A stretch of 24,374 nucleotides of DNA from Chloroflexota bacterium. Its GTDB lineage: Bacteria > Chloroflexota > Anaerolineae > Aggregatilineales > Phototrophicaceae. Every line of letters starts with the position of its first letter. Position 1 is the stretch's first letter. A program made the translations under genes and the position numbers. Shown one piece after another: positions 1 through 8,400 of the stretch. The notes under the pieces were generated by a model that saw only the letters and a list, made by a program, of their open reading frames with translations, ran no database searches and was not told the DNA's origin. Location: assembly GCA_003242205.1 (NCBI GenBank), contig QGUR01000021.1:1-24374 (forward strand), read 5' to 3'.

Positions 1-1
1 C

Positions 2-394
2 GGACTTTACCGGAACGACGTGGCGCTTGGGCTGGCCTGTTGTGTCTTTCCACTGCTGATCGCCTATAACGCGGTTATCTGGCCGATGCTGGCGCTGGCA
101 GTCGCGCGGTATACCGACAGGCGCGAGGTCGGCGTTTTCTTCGAGTTTGGGCCGCTGCTGGAAACGGCGCGCAGGCAGAGTGACGCGACCATTCAGTTCC
201 TGCTCGCCTCGATTCTGGCGAATGTTGTCCTGTTGTTGTTTGCTGTCATTCCGTGCGCGGGTTGGGTGATGGCTCCCGCGTTGCTCGTTCCCGTACACGG
301 TTATTTAATGGGTGAGTACGCGGCGCGGGCGCTGGGCAGACCGCCGGGCGATCCGCGCCCCGTGCGTTCGCCGGCGCATTTGCGCCGCCGCTGA
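2..394 (+). CDS. DUF4013-like membrane protein, C-terminal part (5' end outside window)
   Basis: The reading frame is open from the first complete codon, so the gene begins before the window. About 131 residues are visible. They hold two strongly hydrophobic stretches: one near the start (CCVFPLLIAYNAVIWPMLAL) and one about residues 68-98, around the motif IPCAGWVMAPALLVPVHGYL. Between them lies an amphipathic segment (RYTDRREVGVFFEFGPLLE). Such paired membrane segments around a short F-F-F/G-x-L segment, with a terminal helix ending in MGEYAARA, resemble DUF4013, a family of uncharacterised multi-pass membrane proteins common in Chloroflexota and archaea. The tail after ALGRPPGD is basic and probably cytoplasmic. 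Function is unknown. The next gene follows after 12 bases on the same strand, so the two are probably cotranscribed. The family call is by eye and moderate. Confidence 0.7.
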   Translation, partial: GLYRNDVALGLACCVFPLLIAYNAVIWPMLALAVARYTDRREVGVFFEFGPLLETARRQSDATIQFLLASILANVVLLLFAVIPCAGWVMAPALLVPVHGYLMGEYAARALGRPPGDPRPVRSPAHLRRR

Positions 395-406
395 GGAAAA
401 ACAGTC

Positions 407-937
407 ATGGAATGGTTGAACGAACCGCGATCATGGCGCTATGAAGGTGACGCGCTGGTCATCACGTCGGACGCGCAAACCGATTTCTGGCGCAAAACGC
501 ATTACGGCTTCATCCGCGATAACGGCCACTTTTTCGGCAAACGCGTGGAGGGCGATTTCACCGCGCAGGTGAAAGTGATCGGCCAGTACACTACATTGTA
601 CGATCAGGCGGGCCTGATGGTGCGGCAGGATGAAACCTGCTGGATGAAAACCGGCATTGAATACGTCGATGGTGTGCAGTATGTCAGCGCGGTTGTCACG
701 CGCGATTATTCGGATTGGTCGGTCAGCCCTCTGCGCGAAAGCCCTGAGGCATTGTGGATTCGCGTCCGGCGTGAAGGCGGCTCGCTCGAAGTCCATTACT
801 CACTGGATGGCGCGGATTTCACGCTGCTGCGCGTGACGTACCTGACGCCCGACCCGGTTCAGGTCGGCGTGATGCTCGCTTCGCCGCAGGGCGAGGGGTT
901 TGTCGCGCGGTTTGAAGGTCTGGAAATTCGCCCCTAA
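407..937 (+). CDS. DUF1349 family protein (concanavalin-like fold)
   Basis: A 176-residue soluble protein with no signal peptide or membrane segment. The order of motifs matches DUF1349: an N-terminal W-x-Y-x-G-D-x-L-x-I-T strand, TDFWRKTHYGFIRDNGHFF, then GDFTAQVKV, YDQAGLMVRQDETCWMKTGIE and a final strand near GVMLASPQGEGF. The family is a jelly-roll, concanavalin-like fold; its yeast member has been linked to regulation of enolase, but no bacterial reaction is established. The length is usual for the family. The start is supported by GAGGAAA about seven bases upstream, overlapping the stop of the previous gene's region. Its stop codon overlaps by four bases the stop of the convergent SDR gene, so there is no room for a separate terminator. 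Probably cytoplasmic. Confidence 0.85.
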   Translation: MEWLNEPRSWRYEGDALVITSDAQTDFWRKTHYGFIRDNGHFFGKRVEGDFTAQVKVIGQYTTLYDQAGLMVRQDETCWMKTGIEYVDGVQYVSAVVTRDYSDWSVSPLRESPEALWIRVRREGGSLEVHYSLDGADFTLLRVTYLTPDPVQVGVMLASPQGEGFVARFEGLEIRP

Positions 938-1728
938 CTCCCGCCGGTTGAATTGATGACCTGCCCGGTGATCCAGCGCGCGTCGTCGGTGCAAAGCCAG
1001 GCGATCAACCGGGCGGCGTCATCCGGTTCGCCCCAGCGTCCCTGTGGTGAAGCCTCGGCGACGATTCGGTAGAGTTCTTCCCCGGCATACCCGGTATCCG
1101 TCGCGCCCGGATTGACGGTATTGACCGTAATACCACGCCGTACAAGCGCTTCGGACAGGCTGCGCGTCAGCCCATGCAGGGCGGCCTTGGAAGCGACATA
1201 GGCCAATTCTCCCGGCATTGGCCCTTCGTGCTGGCCCGACGTCATCAGAATGACGCGCCCACCCGTACGCCCGTCGTGCTGCGCCGCAAACGCCTGCACG
1301 AGCAGCAGCGTGGCCCGCACGTTCACGCTCAGGTGGCGGTCGATTTCGGCGGCCTCCAGTTCGCCCACGCCGCCGTATGTGCTGTAGGCATGATTGGCGA
1401 TCAGAATATCGATATGCCCGAACGCGGCGGTGGCGGCATCGAGCACGGTTTGGGGCGCTGCCGGGTCTTCAAAATCGGCCGTCAGGTGTTCAACGCGCCG
1501 TCCGCTTTGCCGAAGCGCGTGCACGAGCGTGTCCGGGCCATCCGGGTCCGCGCCCCAGGGCTGCGCGGCGTCATAGGGGGCGTATGATTGAACAAACAAA
1601 TCGGCGCCCGCCTGTGCCAACCGCGTGGCAATGGCATAGCCGATACCTTTGCGCCTGCTGACGCCGGTGACGATGGCAACGCGCCCGCGCAGAGCGTCGG
1701 GCCGGAGGGCGAAGTCGGGTCGTGTCAT
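934..1728 (-). CDS. SDR family oxidoreductase (FabG-like)
   Basis: A 264-residue classical short-chain dehydrogenase/reductase, an NAD(P)-dependent oxidoreductase of the Rossmann fold acting in the cytoplasm. Visible signatures are the nucleotide-binding loop TGVSRRKGIG (residues 21-30, a spaced TGxxxGxG), an ANHA in place of the usual NNAG (111-114), the catalytic Ser164 in LMTSG, and Tyr177/Lys181 in YVASK. PGATDTGY near residue 208 and the C-terminal ITGQVINSTGGS also fit the family. The loop with two extra basic residues after TGVS and the ANHA variant place it in a subgroup often annotated as 3-oxoacyl-ACP reductase-like, but the substrate cannot be read from the sequence. It ends four bases into the convergent DUF1349 gene. 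The ribosome binding site is weak (GGATC about 9 bases upstream). Confidence 0.9.
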   Translation of the reverse strand: MTRPDFALRPDALRGRVAIVTGVSRRKGIGYAIATRLAQAGADLFVQSYAPYDAAQPWGADPDGPDTLVHALRQSGRRVEHLTADFEDPAAPQTVLDAATAAFGHIDILIANHAYSTYGGVGELEAAEIDRHLSVNVRATLLLVQAFAAQHDGRTGGRVILMTSGQHEGPMPGELAYVASKAALHGLTRSLSEALVRRGITVNTVNPGATDTGYAGEELYRIVAEASPQGRWGEPDDAARLIAWLCTDDARWITGQVINSTGGS

Positions 1729-1793
1729 CTGATCAGATCCCGTAAGTTTTATTCATCTTGCCGTGACTGGCGATCAATAACCTATGGGGCGGT

Positions 1794-3215
1794 TCAGGGC
1801 GCTCCGGCATACGAAACCTGCCAGACGTGCCCGTAGATGTAATCGGCCACCACCAGCGAGCCATCCGGCGCAATGGCGACGTCAATCGGGCGTATCAGTC
1901 CGGTTACAAACGGCTCAGGAGTATAGCCTGCCGCTGCCGGATTTCGCGGCACGCGCTTTGGATCGACACGCACGACGCGCTGGCCATCGCGCACGCTGTT
2001 CCAGAGCGTGACGAACAGGCTGTCGAAATAATTCTCCGGGAACTGGGTGGCGGTATAGGCGACAAGACCGCGTGGCAGGCTGTGGTCGCGCAGCGGCAGC
2101 AGGTCGTCCTCAATCGTCAGGTTTGGCGGGCGCGGCGGGCAGTTGTCGCAGCCGCGCTCCCGATAGTAGGGCCAGCCATAGTGCCGGCCTTCGTTTACGG
2201 CCAGCAACCTGTCGCCCGGCCCCAGAAAAATGCCGGTGTCGCTGGCATACATTTGCCCATCGCTGGTAAACGTCAAATCGTAGGGGTTGCGGATGCCTCT
2301 GGCAAAGACTTCGATTTCACCGGTATGTGGATGAATGCGTAGAATGGTCGCTTCGTAGTCGGCGACTTCGGCGTACGGCGACGCGGGGCCGGGCGGCGGC
2401 TCGGCCTGATCGGTGGTCGATCCGACGCCGAGATAGAGATAGCCATCCGGCCCAAAGGCAAGGCCATTTGGCTGGTTGTCGACCAGAGTCAGGCAGCAGG
2501 GCAGATCGGTGACGACCGGCTCAGGTTCGCCACCGCCGGGGGGCACGCGCCAGACGCCGCCGCCAGCTTCCAGCGTCTGGCGCGCGCTGACGTACAGGAC
2601 ATCGCTGCCCGGCTGGAAAGCCAGCCCGACCGGCGAAACCAGATCGCCGCTGTAGCGTTCGGCGCTTCCGTCGGTGTTCAGTCGATAGACCGCGCCGTTA
2701 CGCGTGCCGTTTTCCAGCACCGTGGCATAAAGCAGGCCATCGCGGCCATAGGTGATTTGCATCGGCTGTCCCGGCAGGCGACCCACGTGCGCCAGCCGGA
2801 ATCCGGCCGGAACCCGGATGCGCTGCAGGAAGCCCTCGATATCATCTTCACACGGGAAATCCTCACAACTCCAGCCAGACGTCGCGCTTAGCGGAGCGGA
2901 AGCCGGAGCGATTGCCGGCGGCGCGCCATCCGGGGATGCGGGAGTTAGCGTCTGAATGCCGGGCGTCGGCTCAGAGGTTGGCGTCCCGGTCGCCGTAGGC
3001 GTCGCGGGCGGCGTGTTGGTCGGCGGCAGGGTTGCCGTCGCCGTGGGTGTCGGCGTGTAGACCGGCGCGTTGTTCTGTCTGGGGATCTCGGTCGCGCGAA
3101 AAACGGTTGGGGCGGGCTGCGGCGCGCAGGCCGTCATGATCAGGGCGGCGCAGATTGCCAGCCAGACGGGATAACGGATAATGCGTTGGGGCACGATGCG
3201 ATGATCTGGCTCCAT
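1794..3215 (-). CDS. Glucose/sorbosone dehydrogenase-family lipoprotein
   Basis: A 473-residue exported protein. Residues 15-29 form a hydrophobic signal core ending in ALIMTAC; Cys30 is a probable lipidation site, although Met sits where Leu/Ile/Val is usual. A Thr/Pro-rich spacer follows (about 50-95), then a six-bladed beta-propeller of the PQQ-dependent sugar dehydrogenase/L-sorbosone dehydrogenase family (about 115-470). Family marks include RVPAGFRLAHVG, PVGLAFQPGSDVLYVS, PNGLAFGPDGYLYLGVGS, FARGIRNPYDLTF, VNEGRHYGWPYYRERG and PIDVAIAPDGSLVVADY. Members oxidise sugars or related alcohols outside the membrane, but PQQ use and substrate cannot be deduced here. Extra cysteines (SCEDFPC, CCL, CDNC) suggest disulfides. 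A stem-loop and a TATAAT lie just upstream of the ATG, giving a very short leader. The gap to the SDR gene is 65 bases, so they may be cotranscribed. Confidence 0.85.
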   Translation of the reverse strand: MEPDHRIVPQRIIRYPVWLAICAALIMTACAPQPAPTVFRATEIPRQNNAPVYTPTPTATATLPPTNTPPATPTATGTPTSEPTPGIQTLTPASPDGAPPAIAPASAPLSATSGWSCEDFPCEDDIEGFLQRIRVPAGFRLAHVGRLPGQPMQITYGRDGLLYATVLENGTRNGAVYRLNTDGSAERYSGDLVSPVGLAFQPGSDVLYVSARQTLEAGGGVWRVPPGGGEPEPVVTDLPCCLTLVDNQPNGLAFGPDGYLYLGVGSTTDQAEPPPGPASPYAEVADYEATILRIHPHTGEIEVFARGIRNPYDLTFTSDGQMYASDTGIFLGPGDRLLAVNEGRHYGWPYYRERGCDNCPPRPPNLTIEDDLLPLRDHSLPRGLVAYTATQFPENYFDSLFVTLWNSVRDGQRVVRVDPKRVPRNPAAAGYTPEPFVTGLIRPIDVAIAPDGSLVVADYIYGHVWQVSYAGAP

Positions 3216-3222
3216 GAACGAA

Positions 3223-3248
3223 AACGCCCGCGATTATACACGGGCGTT
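3223..3248 (-). terminator. Intrinsic terminator of the HEAT-repeat gene
   Basis: Perfect 8-bp stem (AACGCCCG / CGGGCGTT) with a 10-base loop, 22 bases after the stop of the HEAT gene. On the minus strand it is followed by TTTTCGTTC, so it reads as a rho-independent terminator. The loop itself contains TATAAT on the minus strand. Confidence 0.65.
3233..3238 (-). promoter_or_regulatory. Candidate -10 box for the dehydrogenase lipoprotein
   Basis: TATAAT on the minus strand, 17 bases before the ATG at 3215, in the loop of the terminator hairpin. A start about seven bases downstream would give a leader of roughly ten bases. No convincing -35 box is seen (ATCGAA at the right distance), so confidence is limited. 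Confidence 0.35.
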
Positions 3249-3270
3249 GTGCGATTTCGATCCCCGGCGT

Positions 3271-4074
3271 CTAGTGAGTCATGTGGAAACTGGTATCGCT
3301 CAGGTGCTTGATCGCCTCAAAGGCGGCGTCCTGCACGATGCTGAACTCGTCGCCCAGCGCCTCGGCGAGTGGCTCAACAGCGCGCTTCTCACCGAGCTGG
3401 CCCAGCGCCACGCAGGCGGCGCGGCGCACCCACTCGTGCTCGTCGGACAGCGCGGCAATGACCGGATCGACGGCGCGCGGATCGCCCAGACGGCCAAGCG
3501 CTTCAATGGCGACCTCGCGCACGGCGTCCGACGGGCTGCTGAGACACGGCAGCAAGGGCGTTACGGCGCGCAGATCGCCGATATATCCCAGCGCTTCGGC
3601 GGCAGCGGCCTGCATCGTTAGCGTATCTTCCGCCAGCCGGTTGATGAGCATGTCCACGGCGCGCGTGTCTCGCGTGCGGCCAAGCAGGCGCACGATGAAT
3701 GCCTGCTGCTGTTCATCCAGTATTTCTTCTTCCAGCGCCGCCGCCAGCCGGTCGGCCAGCGGTATGTCTCCCGGCGTTATCATGTCGAGCAGACCGCTTC
3801 GCAGGCGCTGGCCGATGCCGAGTTTCAGCAAATCCCAGACGCGGCTGTCCGGATCGCTCAGCAGCAGATCGACCAGCGCGTGAGCCGCGCTTGGATCGCC
3901 CAGTTTGATCAGTCCCGACAGCGCGGCGTATTGCACTTTCGCGTTGTCGTCCGGCAGCGCGTCGATGAGCGGCGCGACCGCCCGCCTGTCGTTCGATGCG
4001 CCCAGCTTCTGGGCTGCTTCAAAACGCACAGCCGGATCGGCATGATTCAGAAGCTGGATCGTTTCTTCAAGCAT
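3271..4074 (-). CDS. HEAT-repeat protein (PBS-lyase-like repeats)
   Basis: A 267-residue, all-helical, soluble protein built from HEAT repeats of the phycocyanobilin-lyase type. Repeats are plain at about residues 10-40 (ADPAVRFEAAQKLG), 42-72 (NAKVQYAALSGLIKLGD), 125-150 and 152-260, the latter with units such as AVREVAIEALGRLGDPRAV and EWVRRAACVALGQLGEKRAV. Such repeats form a curved scaffold for protein binding; no catalytic residue is evident. The open frame extends 24 codons upstream, but the start at 4074 is preferred because AGGTGA lies seven bases before it and the upstream extension would run into the putative -10 region. It lies 124 bases downstream of dtd on the same strand, probably with its own promoter, and ends in a terminator. 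The partner is unknown. Confidence 0.85.
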   Translation of the reverse strand: MLEETIQLLNHADPAVRFEAAQKLGASNDRRAVAPLIDALPDDNAKVQYAALSGLIKLGDPSAAHALVDLLLSDPDSRVWDLLKLGIGQRLRSGLLDMITPGDIPLADRLAAALEEEILDEQQQAFIVRLLGRTRDTRAVDMLINRLAEDTLTMQAAAAEALGYIGDLRAVTPLLPCLSSPSDAVREVAIEALGRLGDPRAVDPVIAALSDEHEWVRRAACVALGQLGEKRAVEPLAEALGDEFSIVQDAAFEAIKHLSDTSFHMTH

Positions 4075-4128
4075 CACTTTCACCTGTGAGAATGTCTGAA
4101 CTGTCGGAACGTATGACCGAGGAAGCCT

Positions 4129-4134
4129 ATAATA
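4129..4134 (-). promoter_or_regulatory. Candidate -10 box for the HEAT-repeat gene
   Basis: TATTAT on the minus strand within the near-palindrome CCTATAATAGG (4126-4136), 54 bases before the ATG at 4074. No clear -35 box is present. The plus strand of the same palindrome reads TATAAT, but no plus-strand gene follows. Confidence 0.35.
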
Positions 4135-4147
4135 GGCCCGCAACATG

Positions 4148-4166
4148 AGAAAAGCGCCGGATGCGC
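4148..4166 (-). terminator. Weak candidate terminator of dtd
   Basis: On the minus strand a short stem GCGC-ATCCG-GCGC is followed directly by TTTTCT, 33 bases after the dtd stop. The stem is only four base pairs, so this is a tentative call. Confidence 0.25.
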
Positions 4167-4198
4167 GTTAAAACCGCGTAAACATCACGCCGCGCCGT

Positions 4199-4651
4199 TC
4201 ACTTCAGCTCGTCGGTATCCAGAATGATGGTGACCGGGCCGTCATTGATGATCTCGACCGTCATCATCGCGCCAAAGACGCCCGTTTCCACACGCTGGAT
4301 ACCCTCTGCTTTCAGGCGCTCGGCATAACAGTCGACCAGCGGCGCAGCCAGCTCAGGCGGGGCCGCGTGGATGAAGCTGGGGCGCCGGCCCTTGCGCGCG
4401 TCAGCATACAGCGTGAACTGGGAGACCACGAGTACGCCCGCGCCGACTTCCAGCGCCGAGCGATTCATTTTGCCTTCGTCGTCTTCAAAGACGCGCAGGT
4501 TGGCGGTTTTTCGGGCCAGCAATTCGGCTTCAGCCTGTGTGTCCGCGTGCGTCACGCCTACCAGCGCGACAAATCCCAGATCGACTGCGCCCGTGACGCG
4601 CCCGTCGACGGTCACGCTGCCGCGCCGCACGCGCTGTAAAACAACTCTCAT
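4199..4651 (-). CDS. dtd: D-aminoacyl-tRNA deacylase
   Basis: A 150-residue cytoplasmic enzyme that hydrolyses D-amino acids (and glycine mischarged on tRNA-Ala) from tRNA, protecting translation from the wrong stereoisomer. It begins with the family's MRVVLQRVRRGSVTVDG and holds both active-site motifs: SQFTLY (residues 77-82) and NDGPVT (136-141), the latter carrying the cross-subunit Gly-Pro element. The length matches the usual 145-150 residues. The open frame continues 38 codons further upstream, but that extension has no family match and overlaps a putative promoter and hairpin, so the ATG at 4651 is chosen. The ribosome binding site is weak (AGGCG about 11 bases upstream). A promoter-like TTGCCC-17-CACAAT precedes it. 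Neighbours on the same strand show no functional link. Confidence 0.95.
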   Translation of the reverse strand: MRVVLQRVRRGSVTVDGRVTGAVDLGFVALVGVTHADTQAEAELLARKTANLRVFEDDEGKMNRSALEVGAGVLVVSQFTLYADARKGRRPSFIHAAPPELAAPLVDCYAERLKAEGIQRVETGVFGAMMTVEIINDGPVTIILDTDELK

Positions 4652-4698
4652 CGGAATATGCGCCTGTTGGATGGTTCGGAAGCCTCTGCCTGTTTTCG

Positions 4699-4736
4699 TT
4701 CCGGCAGGGCGGTGCAAGCGCCCTATTGTGCCGGAA
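4699..4736. repeat. Imperfect palindrome in the dtd leader
   Basis: TTCCGGCA (4699-4706) pairs with TGCCGGAA (4729-4736), and GGGCG (4707-4711) with CGCCC (4719-4723), leaving a five-base bulge. The thirteen paired positions overlap the putative dtd -10 box and start site. It may be an operator, a leader hairpin, or a 3' hairpin for the upstream DinB-like gene; no U-run follows. Confidence 0.5.
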
Positions 4737-4753
4737 AGTCGCGGCGCGGGCAA
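4725..4753 (-). promoter_or_regulatory. Candidate promoter of dtd
   Basis: Minus-strand TTGCCC (4753-4748) and CACAAT (4730-4725) are separated by 17 bases, four of six consensus matches in each box. The predicted start leaves a leader of about 67 bases. Confidence 0.35.
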
Positions 4754-4789
4754 GCGAGATTCCACTTGGCGGCGTGAGGGCTGCCCGGT

Positions 4790-5332
4790 TCAGAACGTAT
4801 CGAAGCGTTCGGGTGGCTCGTAATAGATGCCTTCGACCTTTTGCAGCGTCTGGAGGTGTTCCTGCCAGTGGAAGAGGAAACAGACCTGAACGGCGCGTTC
4901 TACGGTGATGTACTCGCCGATCGTCGGGTCATAGACCGGACAGGTGAACCTGTCCATCGGCAGCCGCCGGATGAAATCGGCGATACGTTTTTCGTGGGCA
5001 TAGATGCCACGAATGGTCGTTTCTGTCAGCCGGTTCTGGAAGATGCGGGCCGAGAGGGCGTTGAAGCCGTGCAGCAGTGCGGAGGGAATAGGGGGGCGGA
5101 CGCCGGCCAGCGCCCACTGGATTGCCCAGAACGATATACGGTCGACCAGATACAGATGGGCGAGCATCGCCGCGAGCGACCAGCCGTGATAGCGTGGTTC
5201 GTAGCGCCGCGCTTCAGGAACGGTTTCGGCCATCTGGATGACGGCGCGACGCACGCGGCGTATATCGTCGATTAACTCCAGCCGTTCCTGGTCTCCATCA
5301 AGGTAACGGTAGTTTCTGACCAGATTTTTCAT
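4790..5332 (-). CDS. DinB-like four-helix protein
   Basis: A 180-residue soluble helical protein. The pattern fits the DinB/YfiT-like superfamily: a long first helix, GWSLAAMLAHLYLVDR (residues 50-65) with a conserved Trp and His59, a middle helix with AHEKRIADF (112-120), and a last helix FLFHWQEHLQTL (152-163). His59, His155 and His159 are at the positions of the usual metal-binding triad. Family members include metal-dependent thiol transferases and damage-induced proteins; the reaction here is unknown. The open frame runs 34 codons further upstream, but the ATG at 5332 is chosen because a good promoter (TTGACG-17-TAACAT) would otherwise lie inside the coding region. The gene is divergent from the large kinase-like gene, with 125 bases between starts. 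Confidence 0.7.
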   Translation of the reverse strand: MKNLVRNYRYLDGDQERLELIDDIRRVRRAVIQMAETVPEARRYEPRYHGWSLAAMLAHLYLVDRISFWAIQWALAGVRPPIPSALLHGFNALSARIFQNRLTETTIRGIYAHEKRIADFIRRLPMDRFTCPVYDPTIGEYITVERAVQVCFLFHWQEHLQTLQKVEGIYYEPPERFDTF

Positions 5333-5366
5333 TCGACGCGGTTCCACACCTGCATCATTGACTCTG

Positions 5367-5395
5367 ATGTTACGCCGTTCGATCCGACGCGTCAA
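5367..5395 (-). promoter_or_regulatory. Promoter of the DinB-like gene
   Basis: Minus-strand TTGACG (5395-5390) and TAACAT (5372-5367) are 17 bases apart. The start would fall near 5360, giving a leader of about 28 bases. It supports the downstream start codon at 5332. Confidence 0.5.
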
Positions 5396-5407
5396 CCAGT
5401 GCGTGTC

Positions 5408-5435
5408 TTGCGGGTTGCCACCCCTCCTGTACAAT
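5408..5435 (+). promoter_or_regulatory. Promoter of the large kinase-like gene
   Basis: TTGCGG (5408-5413) and TACAAT (5430-5435) are separated by 16 bases. A strong AGGAG (5446-5450) lies seven bases before the ATG at 5458. It stands back to back with the divergent DinB-like promoter. Confidence 0.5.
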
Positions 5436-5457
5436 TACTTGCAATAGGAGAACTTTC

Positions 5458-8400
5458 ATGGCTGATAGCCTTTTTGATAGCCGTTACCGCTACGATTCCA
5501 TTTATCCGCGAGGGCGTTCTGGCGAAACCCTGCGCGCCGTGGATACGCACGACAACGACCGCCCCGTGGTCATCAAGCGGCCCGCACCCAATGACGCGCC
5601 GCCGATCCGCGCTGGTCAGGAAGTCAGTATCCTCAATGAGCGCAAGGCGCTGAGCCGTCTGGCGGGCCAACCGGCGGTGACGGCGCTCCTCGGCAGTGGC
5701 CAGTTCTCGGTTGGCGGCATTCCGCACCAGTATATTGTCATGGAACGGGCGGAGGGATTGGTCGTTGCCGATCTCGTGCGCGATCTGGCTGCCCGTGGTG
5801 AACGCCTGCCCGAGCTGGAAATGCTGGTCATTCTCGACGCGCTGCTCGAGGTGCTGGCGGCGGCCCACAAACAGGACATCGTCTACAACGATGTTGACGC
5901 CAAGCATTTGTTCTGGGATCGCACGCAATACCGGCTGAAGATTATCGACTGGGGCAATGCTGTCTTTCTGGAAGGCGATGAAAGCACGCCACAGGGCATC
6001 AGCCGCCAGAGCGATATCTTTCAGGTTGGTGAGCTGCTGTACTTCATTCTCACTGGCGGTGGACGCCTCGATATTCCGCGCGACAGCCTCGATGATTTCC
6101 GCGTCGATTTTGGCCCCGATACAGCGCGCATTCACACCCGCCTGATCGGGATTGTCAGCCGCGCCGTTCATCCCAACCTGAAACTGCGCTACCAGAGCGT
6201 CGAAGAACTGCGCGCAGACCTTGCGGCTTATCGCGAGCCGCTCGAACGCGAGCGCAACGCCATCATCGGGCGGGTGACGGAACGGCTGAAGCGCGACCGC
6301 AGTAAAGACGAACTCTACAGCCTGCTGAAAGCGCTGGAACCCGCGCTGGAAATGGACCCCGGTTATCCGCCGGCCAACGAGGTTCGCCGGGAGATCATGA
6401 ACCGGCTGAGCGACATCGAGGTCGATGCGGATCTGGACGCAGCGCGCATTTATCTGGAAAGCGGCAACTGGCCCCGGGCCGTCACGCTGCTCGACGAGCT
6501 GCGGACGCGGGCGCGGGGAGACAATCTGGTCATCATCACGCTCCTGCTGGAGTGGGCGAAACTCCTGCTGGACAAGGACCTGCACCCGACTCCGCCGGCG
6601 GTGCTGGACGCGATTGTCCTGCTGTTTGAACATCACGCGGCCCGCGCGGCTCACCTGTTATTGACTCAGGATGACGAGCGCACCGAGGCGCAGCAGTTAT
6701 GCTGGCTGCTGGCCGAGCGCATCTCCGCGCATATCCACGATGTGCTGTTGCTGCGCCCCAATCTCTACCGGCTGGACGCGGCGCTGTATTATCTGGCGCA
6801 GGAGGGCTTGCCGCTTGGAGAGCCGCGGGCGCTGCTGGCGGAAATTCGCGCGTCGCTGGACGACATTCCGGACGCGGGTGAGATCAGCCTGATCACGTTG
6901 CGTGACCGCTATCGGGCTACGGTCGACAACCTGACCGCGCTCGGTACGCTGCTGGAAGCGGTCAACAGCACCTATAAGCTGCCGAACCGCAAGCTACCGA
7001 TGTCTGCACTGGAACGGGCGCTCAATGCCGCCATGACGTTGGCCGACAACATGCATGTCATCGGCAAGCAGGCGACGGCCAGCCCGCGAGACGCGTTGGC
7101 GGCGCTCGACAGCAGCCGCAGCATCGAGCCGGAAAACCCGGTGTGGGACATGGTGGCCCACATGCTGGACAGCCTCTACGAAACGCTGGAGGCCTATCAG
7201 ATTTACGTGCCGGCGGCGGACGGCTCCGATTTGGAATTGTGGCTGAACACGGCCCAGAGCGAACTGGAGCCGTATACCGAGCGTCTGTTTGACGAAATGC
7301 TGGTCAGCATCGTCAAAGGGCTGAATACCGCCGAACGCGCGTGGCGGGCCTATGCTGCTGCCGCCATTCAGGGCAACCGGGCCGGTGCGATCAATGCGCT
7401 GGCGCAGGCCGCCGACGCGGTCAACGACGCCAGCCCGACACTGGCCGGCTGGCTGAACCAGTTGCGGACGGTCATCACCAATGCGGGTTACATCGAGCGC
7501 CACGCGCTGTACGGAGGGCTGGGGCGCGCGCTGGCTGATGGCTGGGAGGCTTACGACCGCGGCCGGCTGGGCGACGCAGAGCGGCTGGGCGCACAGGCGA
7601 TGGAAATTTCGCGCAATGATTCGGAGCGGTTTGCCGCTCGTCGTCTGCGCGAACTGGCCGAAACCACGCGCAGTTGGGTCGAACGCAATGGCGTCAGCGA
7701 TCCCAAACGCACCCAGTCGGCGTTGACGACCATCGAACTGCTGTATACCGCCGAAGAAAATGCGACGCGCAACAACTTCAGCTCGCAAATGCCGAGCAAA
7801 GAGACGTATCTGAAAGCGATGAACAAAGGGCTGGTCGAGTTGTTCAGCCGCAACAGCACGGCCGCCGTGCGCGTCCTGTTTTTCAACTATCTGCTGCTCG
7901 GCACGCTCGACGCCCACGAAGGCGCGCTCGATGACGCCGCCTTCTGGCGCGAGGCGGCGCTGCGTACGCTGGGCGATCTGGCCGAAAAACATCCCGCCAC
8001 GCGCGCGCTGGACGACCTGATCGACCGGCGGCGCGACCTTCAGGCGGCGCAGGAATTGCTGTCGCGCATCAACGGGCCGCATGCGCTGGCGACGCTCGAA
8101 AGCACGCGCCGCCGGCTGGAGGATAGCCCTCAATCGCGCTTGCTTTCGGCTTCAATCTATAGCCTGCGCGAATTACAGGCCGCCGTCCGCGATTGGTCGG
8201 ATGGCGAGTTTCGCGCTGCCGGCATCAAACTGGAGAATGCGCTCAAAGCGGTTGACGAAGCGGAAACTCAGGCGTCGATCAGCCTCACCAATTATCGCGC
8301 CTGGCTGATGGATCTGATCGCGGCGGCGGCGGACCTGCATAATGTCTCGCGCCGGATGCAGCAGATCATCGACGAACTTCCTGACGAGCCGGACGAGCAA

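Noticed and set aside
3001..3070. Thr/Pro codon repeats as a DNA repeat or CRISPR-like array
   Set aside because: The periodicity comes from the low-complexity Thr/Pro linker of the lipoprotein; the same type of linker occurs at 8880-9220. There is no repeat-spacer structure.
4652..4765. N-terminal extension of dtd to an upstream ATG
   Set aside because: The first 38 residues have no similarity to the family, and the region holds a likely promoter and palindrome.
5392..6654. Long minus-strand open frame of 420 codons across the kinase-like gene start
   Set aside because: It is antisense to a gene with clear kinase motifs, a promoter and a strong ribosome binding site, and its product has no recognisable domain; long antisense frames are common at this GC content.
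6994..8133. Minus-strand open frame of 379 codons inside the kinase-like gene
   Set aside because: It is a codon-bias shadow; its translation is rich in Arg, Gln and Val without family features.
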